Below are positions 10,501 to 19,120 of a stretch of 64,000 nt of DNA, piece after piece. Both the position numbers and the translations under genes were made by a program. The stretch covers positions 62,001 through 126,000 of the forward strand of contig DASYDW010000068.1 of NCBI GenBank assembly GCA_036499395.1, written 5' to 3'. The notes beneath the pieces are model-generated. The model did not search any database. It worked only from the letters and a program-made list of their open reading frames with translations, and was not told the DNA's origin. This DNA is from Pirellulales bacterium (GTDB lineage: Bacteria; Planctomycetota; Planctomycetia; Pirellulales; JACPPG01). Each line of letters starts with the position of its first letter. Within the stretch, counting starts at the first letter, position 1.

Positions 10501-11173
10501 ATCGTCGCGCACGACGCCGCGATTGCTGGAGAAAGATCCGACGGGCAAATGGCTGAGCCGTGCTCCGCGGGTTCGATTGGATGCCGAATTGGTGCGCGAC
10601 GTTGCGCTGCGGGCGAGTGGATTGCTTTCGGAGAAAATCGGCGGTCCGAGCGTTTTCCCGCCACAGCCGCCGGGAGTTAGCTCGGAAGGAGCATACGGCG
10701 CGCTCAGCTGGAATGTGAGCGAAGGAGAAGACCGCTATCGGCGCGGGATGTACACCTTTACCAAGCGCACGGCGCCTTACGCCATGTTCTCGGCCTTCGA
10801 CGCGCCCAGTGGCGAAGCCTGCCTGGCGCGGCGCGAAATCTCGAATACGCCGCTGCAATCACTAACGCTTTTGAACGACGCCGTGTTTGTCGAGACGTCG
10901 CAGGCGCTCGGCAAACGATTGGCGGGCGAAACGGCGCCGATCGCGGACCGGGCAAGCGAGCTATTCCGCCGTTGCGTCAGCCGGCTTCCTTCGGAATTAG
11001 AATTAAACCTGCTGGTCGCGTACTACACGACGCACCGCGAGCGGCTGGCGAAAGGGGAACTCGACGCCACGGCCATCGCGGGCGCTGGCGAAGGGGACGC
11101 GGTCGAGCGGGCAGCCTGGACCCTGACGGCCCGTGCGGTGTTGAATCTCGACGAGACGATTACCAAGGAATAA
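7562..11173 (+). CDS. PSCyt1-DUF1549-DUF1553 giant secreted cytochrome-like protein with duplicated inner module
   Basis: The 1203-aa product has a signal peptide (residues about 1-35). A planctomycete cytochrome C domain follows, with CFKCH near residue 53-58. DUF1549 covers about 150-360 and carries a second CAQCH near 342-346. DUF1553 covers about 860-1130. Between DUF1549 and DUF1553 lie two related modules (about 440-610 and 650-800). Each starts with an ALRLEA strand, has LPK-GPGR, an (A)FDG/IDG--TGW-ING motif and a closing LGRFR, and resembles a carbohydrate-binding-like sandwich. Such proteins are abundant in planctomycetes and are thought to act in periplasmic polysaccharide breakdown, but no activity is proven. 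The DUF1501 gene starts 4 bases after its stop. Confidence 0.9.
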   Translation: MLRFARVLQRLVRSWQWLLHAVLAMMWSASATSVAAEAPQYNRDVRPILANHCFKCHGPDEETRAAGLRLDRREVVVQASESGAVPIVPGKPDDSELIRRIGSTEADVIMPPLAANKALSDVQRETLRAWIAAGANYESHWAFEPPRQAALPSVKLSVWPRNPVDSFVLARLEAEGLGPSPEADKYTLARRLYLDLIGLPPTPEEVDAFVFDSSADAYEKLVDRLLASPHYGERWARRWLDLARYADTNGYEKDRMRSIWPFRDWVIGALNADMPFDEFTVKQLAGDMLPDATLADRIATGFHRNTMLNEEGGIDPLEFRFYAMVDRVATTGTVWLGLTVGCAQCHTHKYDPLPHRDYYQLMAFLNNADEPEMDVVKPDIAEQRAKLVEQIVDAEAELPKQFPAEGEWRWHRGSIVSFASAAGAQGEVLEDGSVRVTGADPEVDSYTIEIDADAAEISALRLEAIADSQLPKNGPGRTPHGNFVVTELAVSTKPADGADTAAAPIAIASGTADFSQDGFPAAQAFDGNDKTGWAINGPEPWNVTRAATFRFDRSLGGPSRTRYTIRLNQNYGGHHTLGRFRVLLGEAVNDSRPEVVRRQEHLDRKFNEWLAAESPRATHWKLLTPTAAASDVPTLKILPDGSILASADQTKRDVFRVSVTNDLPRVTALRLEALPDDSLPKRGPGRIAYEGPFGDFFLSEFTIRAVGEIAKSSAATQSFASGKDTAAMAIDGDPQTGWSINGGQGRAHTAVFTLAAPLVAAKTIDVELLFEKYYAANLGRFRIWATDDERPVTANATPTDVEALLLVEAEKRTPEQQSRLLDHFLSIAPELAAEREAIRKLREQMPAYPTTLVWTERPAENPRRTSIHKRGEFLQPTEPVAAELPSLFAPLPEGAKHDRLALARWLASSQNPLVGRVTVNRHWAALFGRGLVRTTEDFGYQGEPATHPELLDWLATEFIRDGWSVKRLHKLIVTSATYRQSSRTTPRLLEKDPTGKWLSRAPRVRLDAELVRDVALRASGLLSEKIGGPSVFPPQPPGVSSEGAYGALSWNVSEGEDRYRRGMYTFTKRTAPYAMFSAFDAPSGEACLARREISNTPLQSLTLLNDAVFVETSQALGKRLAGETAPIADRASELFRRCVSRLPSELELNLLVAYYTTHRERLAKGELDATAIAGAGEGDAVERAAWTLTARAVLNLDETITKE

Positions 11174-11177
11174 CGCC

Positions 11178-12629
11178 ATGATCGATCCAGCCGAGATGAA
11201 TTGCCAGGCAACGCGCCGTGCCTTCTTGCAGGCAAGCGGCGTGGGGTTGGGAAAGATCGCGCTGGCTTCATTGCTATCGGGCTCGCTTGATGGGCGAACC
11301 GTGGCGCGCGCTGCCACGGCTTCGACCGGCGATGCGCTGGCCGCGCGGCCGGCGCATTTCGCGCCGCGGGCCAAGGCCGTGATCCATCTGTTCATGACGG
11401 GCGCGCCGAGTCACCTGGACCTGTTCGATTACAAGCCGAAGCTGGCCGAGTTCGAAGGCAAATCAATCCCACCCGAAGTGATCGGCGGGCAGCGGTATGC
11501 CTTTATTCGCGCCGACGCGGCTGCGATGGGACCGCGATTCAAGTTCAACAAGCATGGAAAATCGGGCGCCGAGATTGCCGACGTGCTGCCGCACCTGGCG
11601 GGCGTGGTCGACGATATCTGCCTGGTGCGGTCGATGCGCACGGATCAGTTCAATCACGCCCCGGCGCAAATCTTCTTCAATACCGGCTTCTCGCAGCCGG
11701 GCCGACCGAGCATGGGTTCGTGGGTCACGTACGGATTGGGAGCCGAAACGCGCGACCTGCCGGCGTTTGTCGTGATGTCGACCGGCACCGGCATCAGCGG
11801 CGGCGCTGCGAACTGGTCGAGCGGTTTCCTGCCGACCGTTTACGCCGGCGTGCGGTTTCGCAACCAGGGAGATCCGATCCTGGACGTATCGAGCCCGCCA
11901 GGAGTCGATGCCCGTACGCAGCGCGAGACGCTCGACCTGGTGGGCGCGCTGAATCGGCAGCGGCTGGACACAGTCGGCGATCCGGAGATCAGCACGCGTA
12001 TCGCGTCGTACGAGATGGCTTTCCGCTTGCAGACCTCGGCACCAGAGCTAATGGACTTGAAGAGCGAATCGCAAGCGACGCTCGACATGTACGGCGTCGA
12101 TCCGGCCAAGCCATCGTTCGCCCGGGCTTGCTTGCTGGCGCGCCGCATGGTCGAACGCGGCGTGCGGTTCATCAGCATTTACAACGAGGGATGGGATGCC
12201 CACAGCGACCTGGTGGGGAATCACACGAAGAACTGCGGTGATACGGATCAAGGCTCGGCGGCGCTGGTGAAGGATCTGCGGCAACGTGGTTTGCTGGACG
12301 AGACGCTGGTCGTGTGGGGAGGCGAGTTCGGCCGCACCCCAATGGTCGAAAGCAACAAGGCGCTGGGGCGCAGCCTGGGGCGGGACCATCATCCGCAAGC
12401 CTTTACGATGTGGCTGGCCGGCGGCGGCATCAAGCCGGGTATTTCTTACGGCAAAACCGATGAGCTGGGATTCAACGTCGTCGAGAACCAGGTGCACGTA
12501 CACGACATGCAGGCCACGATCCTGAACCAGTTGGGGCTCGACCACGAGCGGCTGACCTATCGCTACGCCGGGCGGGATTTCCGCCTGACCGATGTGCATG
12601 GCAATGTCGTGCGCGACATATTGGCGTAG
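11178..12629 (+). CDS. DUF1501 (sulfatase-fold) Tat-exported protein
   Basis: The 483-aa product has a Tat-like leader (RRAFLQASGVGLG, then a hydrophobic stretch) and a full-length DUF1501 domain. Typical motifs are FMTGAPSHLDLFDYKP, RSMRTDQFNHAPAQ, GSWVTYGLG, VWGGEFGRTP and GRDHHPQAF. The fold belongs to the alkaline-phosphatase/sulfatase superfamily, though the usual nucleophile is not evident, so catalysis is uncertain. It almost always follows a DUF1549/DUF1553 gene, as here with a 4-base gap, and the two products probably work on the same extracytoplasmic substrate. Its TAG stop forms the first bases of a palindromic repeat. Confidence 0.9.
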   Translation: MIDPAEMNCQATRRAFLQASGVGLGKIALASLLSGSLDGRTVARAATASTGDALAARPAHFAPRAKAVIHLFMTGAPSHLDLFDYKPKLAEFEGKSIPPEVIGGQRYAFIRADAAAMGPRFKFNKHGKSGAEIADVLPHLAGVVDDICLVRSMRTDQFNHAPAQIFFNTGFSQPGRPSMGSWVTYGLGAETRDLPAFVVMSTGTGISGGAANWSSGFLPTVYAGVRFRNQGDPILDVSSPPGVDARTQRETLDLVGALNRQRLDTVGDPEISTRIASYEMAFRLQTSAPELMDLKSESQATLDMYGVDPAKPSFARACLLARRMVERGVRFISIYNEGWDAHSDLVGNHTKNCGDTDQGSAALVKDLRQRGLLDETLVVWGGEFGRTPMVESNKALGRSLGRDHHPQAFTMWLAGGGIKPGISYGKTDELGFNVVENQVHVHDMQATILNQLGLDHERLTYRYAGRDFRLTDVHGNVVRDILA

Positions 12630-12687
12630 GGTGCGCTGTGCGCACCTTGGGTTAGAGCAGGCGAATTGGTGCCCACAGGGCACCCTA
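12627..12687. repeat. palindromic dispersed repeat, family B copy 1
   Basis: Two small hairpins, GGTGCGC-TGT-GCGCACC and GGTGCCC-ACA-GGGCACC, lie about 20 bases apart. They are bounded by TAGGGTG and CACCCTA, which also pair. The element starts at the stop codon of the DUF1501 gene and sits between two converging genes, so it could help end transcription in both directions. Related copies occur at 19594-19674 and 19683-19736. Confidence 0.75.
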
Positions 12688-12717
12688 CAAAGAACGTCGC
12701 TACGTAAGGCACATATC

Positions 12718-14661
12718 TCAGCGGTGCAGCGTGCCTTTCAGGATCGGCCGTGCTTTCCAATTCGCGTCGGGGCCGAAGCGATAATTGGGCGAGGCGTGGC
12801 CGGCCCGCGCGTCGCCATACAGTTCACGAACGGCGAGCGTTTCGAGCGCGGGGCCGGCAGTTGCCGAGATCAGTAGCAGCGCGGCGGACGCCCACGCCAG
12901 CCGGCGCAGGTTCGTCGCGGTCATGCCTTGCTCGGACTGTGTTTCGCGCGGCAGCACCAGAATCAGAACGGTGACGATCATGGCGTTGACCAGGATCACC
13001 CCTTCGGTCAACAAACGCTGGTCGGTGAATCCGGTTAGGGCCTTGGCAAAATTTCCCAGCACGAACGGCCACAGGATCAGGAAGTACAAAAGTTGCCCAC
13101 GGCCGAGCCAGCTCTTCGGCAGGATCGCCAGTGGCCGGCGCATGTGCGCGAGTGCTAACAGGGCAAAGGTCACGGCGCCGATTGCGAAGAACAGATTGAA
13201 CCAGTTCTCGGCGGACAACTCGATGCTGTCGAACAGCGGCGCCTGCATGCGCAGCGGCAGCGAGCGATACTCACCGTGCGCGGCGGTCCAGTCGGCCACG
13301 TTCTTGACGAGGTTTTCGTACAAGAGCCACGGCACGACGAACAACAGCGCGACCAGCTCGGTCCAGCGGCGGCGAGGCGCCGCGTTGTCGCACACACCCA
13401 GTCGCGTGGCCAACAAGCCCATCGCCACGGCGATGCCGATACCGTTGACGAAGCCGTACGATTGTTCGAGGAAGCTGTGCCAGTTGGCGCTTTGCCAATG
13501 GTTCCAAGTGGCCACGAGGTCGGGATCGGAGACCAGGCCAGGGTTACCCGGCGCGACCATCGCCAGCTTCAGTAAAGCAATGCCCGAGAAGCCGAGCCCG
13601 CCGATGGCGCCGCTCACGAGCATGGCAATCGTCACGGCGGTCAGCTTCTCGCGCCGGCACCACAGAAGCGCCCCCAAGAAGACCCCCAGGATGCCGGCCC
13701 AATCGTCGCCGCGGGGGGGCGTCATGCGAATGGCCAGAATTACGGGCAACAGCGTGAAGCTGACGAGCCAGCCTAGCCCCATATACAAGAACAACCGCGA
13801 TCCACTCGCAAAACGTCCACGCCGCGCGAAGTAAAACGCGATGCCGATGACCAGACCGATCGCCCAGCCTAGATGGTCACTGACGGATGGCAGGAAGTTG
13901 GGCCAATTTGTGACCAGTTGCTCGACGTTGAATTGGCTGGTATCTCCTTGCGGGCGCACGAGCAGGTTCCACAGCGACTCGCTCGCGCCCGTGACGCGTA
14001 GCAACCATTGCCCGCAAAAGCCGATACCGGCACCGATCGCGCCCAGGATAGGCAGCTCCCAAGCTTTGGCAAAGCGGCGCTCGAACAGATCAAACAGCAG
14101 CATCGCCACGACCGCGGTGCAGGCTTGCAGATAGTCGCTGTCCAACCAGTAAAGTGGGCTGTCCTGGCGCTTCATCGCGCCTTCGACCAGCATCTTTTCA
14201 TTGACCAGCGGAATGATGTAGTCAGCCAGACCCATCGCCGCCAGTACGACCAACAGCGGTACGAACATGGCCGTCAGCCGGGTGCGATCGAGCGCGGCGG
14301 GCAGAGCCGTGCCTCCTCCGCCCAGCGAGCCCCACAGAAAACCGATCACGAACAAACAGGCAAAGCCGTACGCCTGCGACGGCAGATGGCCTGAATGCGT
14401 GTAGCCGATCACTTGCATGTAGCTGATCGAACCGCCAAACGCCCAACCGAACGCGCCGAAGAAGGCGAAGTAAACGACGCGCTCGCGCCAGTCGGCGCGG
14501 CCGGATAGCAGACAGGCCGCGATGGCGGCGATCGCTCCGGGGAACATGGCCCCCGTTTCATGCCCGTAGTTGCCGCGAATGCCCCAGCCGATCGACAGCG
14601 ACAAAGCCACAAGGAAAATGCCCAGCGGCGACAAAATCGGCGAACGCGAAACGAGCGGCAT
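12718..14661 (-). CDS. polytopic membrane protein of unknown function
   Basis: The 647-aa product (ATG at 14661) is almost entirely hydrophobic, with roughly 14-16 predicted membrane spans. It has glycine-rich segments such as GWGIRGNYGHETGAMFPG near the N terminus and GSLGGGGT in the first third. The frame stays open upstream to 14949, but that extension is Cys/Ser/Pro-rich and does not look like membrane protein, so I start at the ATG before the first span. I do not recognise the family. A carrier or a membrane-bound transferase are both possible. No neighbour is close enough to hint at the substrate. Confidence 0.7.
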   Translation of the reverse strand: MPLVSRSPILSPLGIFLVALSLSIGWGIRGNYGHETGAMFPGAIAAIAACLLSGRADWRERVVYFAFFGAFGWAFGGSISYMQVIGYTHSGHLPSQAYGFACLFVIGFLWGSLGGGGTALPAALDRTRLTAMFVPLLVVLAAMGLADYIIPLVNEKMLVEGAMKRQDSPLYWLDSDYLQACTAVVAMLLFDLFERRFAKAWELPILGAIGAGIGFCGQWLLRVTGASESLWNLLVRPQGDTSQFNVEQLVTNWPNFLPSVSDHLGWAIGLVIGIAFYFARRGRFASGSRLFLYMGLGWLVSFTLLPVILAIRMTPPRGDDWAGILGVFLGALLWCRREKLTAVTIAMLVSGAIGGLGFSGIALLKLAMVAPGNPGLVSDPDLVATWNHWQSANWHSFLEQSYGFVNGIGIAVAMGLLATRLGVCDNAAPRRRWTELVALLFVVPWLLYENLVKNVADWTAAHGEYRSLPLRMQAPLFDSIELSAENWFNLFFAIGAVTFALLALAHMRRPLAILPKSWLGRGQLLYFLILWPFVLGNFAKALTGFTDQRLLTEGVILVNAMIVTVLILVLPRETQSEQGMTATNLRRLAWASAALLLISATAGPALETLAVRELYGDARAGHASPNYRFGPDANWKARPILKGTLHR

Positions 14662-14999
14662 CGGCAAAAAGTTCCAGGAGTGCAGCAGGCGGGGCAGGGC
14701 AGGGGGACGTTGCGAACCATGCGAGGAATCGTCGAGCGAAGTCGCTCGACTGCCGCAGGATGGCTGGGGACTAGGATACTGTCCCGTGCAGCTTGGGTGA
14801 AGCAGCGGGCGATGGGTGCGATCTTGTGAGAACGTGTGCGCGCACTGAAATCGGCATCTACAACTGTAGCCGGGGTCTGTGACCCCGGGATTACAAGTTA
14901 TCGCGATCGGTGCAGAAAGGCCCGTATCGATACGACGAGAATAGCGCAAAGACCGGCCTTGCAGAGGCCAGCTACAGAAGCGGGCGCGGCAGCGTTCGA
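14662..14999. other. intergenic region carrying a family A repeat
   Basis: This 338-base gap separates the start of the polytopic membrane gene from the stop of the ABC permease gene. It holds the palindromic repeat at 14864-14977 and should hold the promoter of the membrane gene. No further coding frame is convincing. Confidence 0.45.
14864..14977. repeat. palindromic dispersed repeat, family A copy 1 (long form)
   Basis: The element is bounded by CTGTAGC (14864-14870) and GCTACAG (14971-14977). Just inside are two hairpins, GGGGTC-TGT-GACCCC and GGCCT-TGCAG-AGGCC. Copies of the same design, 67 bases long, occur at 25233-25299 and 28240-28306. This copy has a longer centre (114 bases in all). 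No open frame lies within. Confidence 0.7.
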
Positions 15000-17900
15000 C
15001 TATTGCGATTCGCCGGGCGATTCGGCGAATAAGTTGTCGTCTGGTAGGGCGGGCGGCGCTGGCGGGGCTTGCGCAGGTTCTGTGTCTGCGGGATTATCAT
15101 TAGCCGGTGACTCGGCGTCGTCGGACGCGGCCTTATCGTCGGGGGCTGCGTTGTCCACGTCTTTCGCTGGGGGCGTTGGGCCAGGGAGGATAAATGTTAG
15201 CCCGCTGCCGACGAAGTTGGGGAAGCGATACCTGTCGCTTGTGACGACGCCCTGCCAGCCCAATCGTAAGTACTGATCGTTGTCTCCCTGTTGGCCCGAG
15301 GTGACGGGGAGTAGAAGTTGTCCGCAACTCCATAGAAATGGTGTCTGGGGAAGAATCGCGTGCGACCATCGATTCGTGAACGAGCGCTGAATTCCTTGCG
15401 GATAATAGCGGAAATTGTCGCCGGAGTACGGATCGCGTGGCATCTGAGTTAAATACGGACCTACCAGCTCGTCGAGCGTTCCCGGCAGCGCTCCGTGTTC
15501 AAGGCGGTAGGCTTCGATCGCCAGAATCAACAGTGTCGCGCTGCGCTGCGCCTGACCATCGAGCCATCTTTCCGCGTTAGTACTCGAATAGTAGTTCGAG
15601 AGCATCGACAGCAGCGGCGTTGACTGCACGAGTGGGTGCCACGAGACAGCTGCCGCTTGCAGGCTTAGCCGCGAAGTGGGTTGATGGTGGGCTAACGCTG
15701 ATTCGATCGACGGAACGAATTGTAATGCTTCGGCTGTTTGAAGATTCAGTACGCGCTGCGCCCGAGCCGTTTCCCAAGGCATGGTTGCCTTGATGAAGAC
15801 ATAGCGAGATAGGTTCACGCCAATGCGATCATTCTGTTGGGCAAATTCGTCGAGCGCATCCCGATCGCCGGAAAGCATTTGCTCGTCTTGTAGATAGACC
15901 TCTTTTGCGGACTCGCCGATACCTGGCATGCTCTTTTGCCAGTTTTCGATTTCCTGGATCGTGCGGCGCAACAGGTCGGGCGTCTGGCCCGGCAGTGTCG
16001 GCCAGTAATAGCCGAGAACGTCAAGTGTTCTAGGCTCGAACAGACCACGGTCATACACTTGATGCTGGCGAAAATGAATTGACATTTTCAATATGGCCAT
16101 CTCGCAATCGAGCATTCCCGGCAGGTTTCCTTCTTGACCCAAGCGGTAGGCCTCGGTGCCGATTAAGAATTCCAGATGATACAGATTGGGATGCCAAAGC
16201 TCGGAGGGCGTGAAGACGCACGACGGGCGCCGCGTTGCGGCCAATGCCACATCGAGCGCTTCGCGGTTGGCCGCGAGCCAGGGGAGCATGTTGCGGTCCT
16301 GTGGGATCGCGAGAGCCGCAAGCCATTCATCGCGAGCCTGGGCGTTGTTGGGCGGGGCGGCCGATTCGGGAATCAAGCGAGCGATGGTGCCTGCCAAGTG
16401 ATCGGCCCGACCGCCCCAAATGTTTCGACCGCTGGGCCACAACCGATTGTCGATTAGCGTTGCGGCGTGGATATACATCTGCGCAGTCTCGCGCGCCTCG
16501 GGCGTAATCTCGGCCGCGTACTGAGCGGGCGAGAAGCCGGGATCAACCTTCGGAACTTGCCATACGCGGAACGACGCCGTGGCAATGCCGACCAACGCAA
16601 TTGGAATAGCCAGTGATAGCGCGAAGCGCGTCCACGGCCACCAGCCTGTACGATCCGCGATCCAATGCGGCGCTCGCAACCAGGTAACGGCCAACAGAAT
16701 AAAAGGGAGTGGCGCCGTGGAAATCAGCCAATTAACTTGCAGGTATCCCATGAGTGCGGACCAACCCAGCAATGTTGCCGCCAGGATGACGGCGGCAAAA
16801 GCGGCGATGACGCCGCTACGAAAGAGCATCGAACAAAGCTGCCCACACGCGTATGCCAAGAAAATGACGAATAAGAAGGCAAAGCTGCCCGGTAGCAGGC
16901 GAGCCGAGTCCGTGAAGCTGACGGCGATCGGCCGACCGCTGGCGTCCGTGTATTCCAAAGGCTGGATGAGCTGGCGGACGTGTTGATATACCAACGCGAC
17001 CCAAATCGGGGTCGCGACAATCAGGTAGAAGAAGATGACCGACCACCACACGAGCAGCCGGTTCAGCCAGACCATCCGCGGGCGTACGGGACGCTCGGCG
17101 AAGTAGCGGTACTGCGATCGCTCTTGATCGGTATAGAACGTGGTGGCGCCCATGATGGCGACGGTGCCGGCGGTAAACAGGGTAGCCAGTTGCGCGCAAG
17201 TGTCAGCATAGCCGCCGGGGATGGCCGCCCAGGCCGCCAGTAAGGTGCCGATGCCGAGAAAGATCGCCATCATGCGCCAGGCCTGGCGGAACTCTTGCCA
17301 GATCAGCCGGCCGAAGGCGGCACGCAGCGTTGGGCCGGCAACGACGCGCGTGATTTTTGGCGCCGCTGCTTTTACCGGCGATGGTCGTCGCTTCGCTCGG
17401 AGCGAACTGATGTCAAGCCAGCGCTGGCCGATCCAGAGATCGATGGCAAAGATGCAGGCCGAGAGCCCGAAAATCGTCAGTGACCACAGGCGGCCGAAAT
17501 CGTCGGCCGACGTGCCATAATGACGGCCTTCGAGCGCGCTAATTGACAGGGTGCCCAGATAGAGCACGATCATGGCCAGGCCTGCGCCGACGCAGGCGGC
17601 AACCAGCGCCCGCTTCAGCAGCAGGGAGCACAGCAATCCGCAAACGAAGACGTCGCATGCGATCGCCGTGAACGCTAGCGCGCCGTGTGGCCTGCCTTCG
17701 TCCCAGATCGAAAACCTTTGCTGCGGCCCGATCAATCCGAAAGCCCGCCATGCTTCGATCAAAAGATATAGCATCGCTGCCAGAGCGAGTGTGCTTATCA
17801 AAGCCAGCGTCAACTTGGCAACAAACAGGCGTCCACTGTCGACCGGCATGACTTGCAAGAACCCGTCGGTTCCCTCTTCACGCTCGACGGCGAACAGGAT

Positions 17901-18098
17901 TGCGCCCGCGGCCAAGGCGTAGAGGGCGATGAAGACCGACACAATGGTGTGGAACGCCCGCTGCAACTCAGTGCCGGATAGTGAGAGCCAGGCAATGCCC
18001 TGGGTCGCCAGCACGATCAGCGCCACGGCGATCCAGAACGCGCGCAGCACGCGATATTCTTTCCACAGCACACGGCGAAAGACGGCGGCGTTGTTCAT
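15000..18098 (-). CDS. ABC-2 type exporter permease with large C-terminal extracytoplasmic-type domain
   Basis: The 1032-aa product has two permease halves (hydrophobic spans about residues 20-230 and 270-515). A roughly 500-residue mostly hydrophilic C-terminal part and an acidic Pro/Asp-rich tail follow. Near residue 860-910 is a stretch with HGALPGTLDEL and MPRDPYSGDNFRYYP. That pattern, (L)P.TL..LV..YL...P.DP..G..F.Y, is common in planctomycete proteins and in pseudopilin-like segments. It follows its ATPase gene by 84 bases and belongs to the GntR-ATPase-permease operon. Typical ABC-2 permeases are 250-500 residues, so the fusion is unusual. The exported substrate is unknown. Confidence 0.82.
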   Translation of the reverse strand: MNNAAVFRRVLWKEYRVLRAFWIAVALIVLATQGIAWLSLSGTELQRAFHTIVSVFIALYALAAGAILFAVEREEGTDGFLQVMPVDSGRLFVAKLTLALISTLALAAMLYLLIEAWRAFGLIGPQQRFSIWDEGRPHGALAFTAIACDVFVCGLLCSLLLKRALVAACVGAGLAMIVLYLGTLSISALEGRHYGTSADDFGRLWSLTIFGLSACIFAIDLWIGQRWLDISSLRAKRRPSPVKAAAPKITRVVAGPTLRAAFGRLIWQEFRQAWRMMAIFLGIGTLLAAWAAIPGGYADTCAQLATLFTAGTVAIMGATTFYTDQERSQYRYFAERPVRPRMVWLNRLLVWWSVIFFYLIVATPIWVALVYQHVRQLIQPLEYTDASGRPIAVSFTDSARLLPGSFAFLFVIFLAYACGQLCSMLFRSGVIAAFAAVILAATLLGWSALMGYLQVNWLISTAPLPFILLAVTWLRAPHWIADRTGWWPWTRFALSLAIPIALVGIATASFRVWQVPKVDPGFSPAQYAAEITPEARETAQMYIHAATLIDNRLWPSGRNIWGGRADHLAGTIARLIPESAAPPNNAQARDEWLAALAIPQDRNMLPWLAANREALDVALAATRRPSCVFTPSELWHPNLYHLEFLIGTEAYRLGQEGNLPGMLDCEMAILKMSIHFRQHQVYDRGLFEPRTLDVLGYYWPTLPGQTPDLLRRTIQEIENWQKSMPGIGESAKEVYLQDEQMLSGDRDALDEFAQQNDRIGVNLSRYVFIKATMPWETARAQRVLNLQTAEALQFVPSIESALAHHQPTSRLSLQAAAVSWHPLVQSTPLLSMLSNYYSSTNAERWLDGQAQRSATLLILAIEAYRLEHGALPGTLDELVGPYLTQMPRDPYSGDNFRYYPQGIQRSFTNRWSHAILPQTPFLWSCGQLLLPVTSGQQGDNDQYLRLGWQGVVTSDRYRFPNFVGSGLTFILPGPTPPAKDVDNAAPDDKAASDDAESPANDNPADTEPAQAPPAPPALPDDNLFAESPGESQ

Positions 18099-18140
18099 TG
18101 TAGGCAGTGGGCAGAATGCAGAGGGCAGTAATTGGTAATA

Positions 18141-18168
18141 AGTAGCTAGTAACTAGTTACTGGCTACT
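18141..18168. repeat. 28-bp near-perfect palindrome between ATPase and permease genes
   Basis: The two 14-base halves, AGTAGCTAGTAACT and AGTTACTGGCTACT, are reverse complements except for one T/C difference. It lies in the 84-base gap between the ABC ATPase and permease genes, next to degenerate GGCAG-rich repeats. It could form a hairpin in the operon mRNA that tunes permease expression, or be a protein site. Confidence 0.6.
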
Positions 18169-18182
18169 AGTTGCTGTGACAA

Positions 18183-19118
18183 TCAGTCATTTGTCAGGGC
18201 GTTGGCTGATGTTTGTGGGGCATCCGAATCGTGGGTTGAGCCCGAGCGCATGTAGGCGACGAAGATTTCCTCAAGCGTGGGGCGGCGGGATTCGACGTCG
18301 CGCACGGCGGTTTGATTGCGCAGGGTTACCAGGTCTTCGTCGCTCAGCCCACGGGTGAGGATCTGCCATTGCCGTGCCTTGCGGCGCTCGCGCAGGATCT
18401 CGCCAGCCACGCGCGGCATGGCGACGCCGTCGTCGAGCGTGACGGTCAACGCCTTGACGCTGTCTTTCAGTTCGTCGAGACGTTCGGCCAGCACCAGGCG
18501 TCCTTCGTGAATGATCGCCACGTAATCGGCCACGCGTTCGACTTCGTGAATTTGATGGCTCGATAGCAGCACCGTTCGCCCGGCGGCGGCCAGGTCGACC
18601 ATGCTTTCCAGGAATTCGCGCCGCACCATCGTGTCCAGGCCTGACGTCGGCTCGTCGAGCAATAACACGTCAGGCTGATGGGCCAGTGCCAAAGAGAGCG
18701 CGACCTTTGCCCGCATTCCCTTCGAGAGGGCTTTCAGCTTGCGGTCCGAAGGCAGGCCGAAATCCGAGGTCAATTGGTCGTAATGCTTGATGTAGTCACC
18801 GCCATAAAAACCGGCCGTGAACCAGCCGATTTCGCTGACGGTCATCCAGTCGTAAAGCGTGGGACGCTCGGGCACGTAGCCCACGTGGCGTAAGAGTTCG
18901 ATTTGTCGGCCGCGCGTGTCGCGTCCCAGGACCTCGGCAAAGCCGGTGTCAGGCTCGGCCAGCCCGAGCAGCAGGCGAATGGCGGTTGTTTTGCCGGCGC
19001 CATTCTCGCCGAGCAGTGCGAAGACGCAGCCCGGCGGCACTTCGAACGAGACGCGGTCGAGCGCCGTGTGATTGCCATAACGCTTCGTGACATTGGCCAG
19101 ACGGAGGGCCGGCTGCAT
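18183..19118 (-). CDS. ABC transporter ATP-binding protein (CcmA/YtrB-like)
   Basis: The ATG at 19118 follows the GntR stop by 2 bases, with AAGGA about 8 bases before it. The longer in-frame extension would overlap the regulator gene and has no ABC character. The 311-aa product has Walker A GENGAGKTT, a signature LSKGMRAK (a variant of LSGGQ), Walker B LLLDEPTSGLD and an H-loop in SSHQIHEVE. The C-terminal domain of about 90 residues is usual for this exporter subfamily. It should energise the large permease encoded downstream. Confidence 0.92.
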   Translation of the reverse strand: MQPALRLANVTKRYGNHTALDRVSFEVPPGCVFALLGENGAGKTTAIRLLLGLAEPDTGFAEVLGRDTRGRQIELLRHVGYVPERPTLYDWMTVSEIGWFTAGFYGGDYIKHYDQLTSDFGLPSDRKLKALSKGMRAKVALSLALAHQPDVLLLDEPTSGLDTMVRREFLESMVDLAAAGRTVLLSSHQIHEVERVADYVAIIHEGRLVLAERLDELKDSVKALTVTLDDGVAMPRVAGEILRERRKARQWQILTRGLSDEDLVTLRNQTAVRDVESRRPTLEEIFVAYMRSGSTHDSDAPQTSANALTND

Positions 19119-19120
19119 GG

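Noticed and set aside
14662..14949. N-terminal extension of the polytopic membrane protein
   Set aside because: The residues are Ser/Cys/Pro-rich and unlike membrane protein, and the frame crosses part of a repeat.
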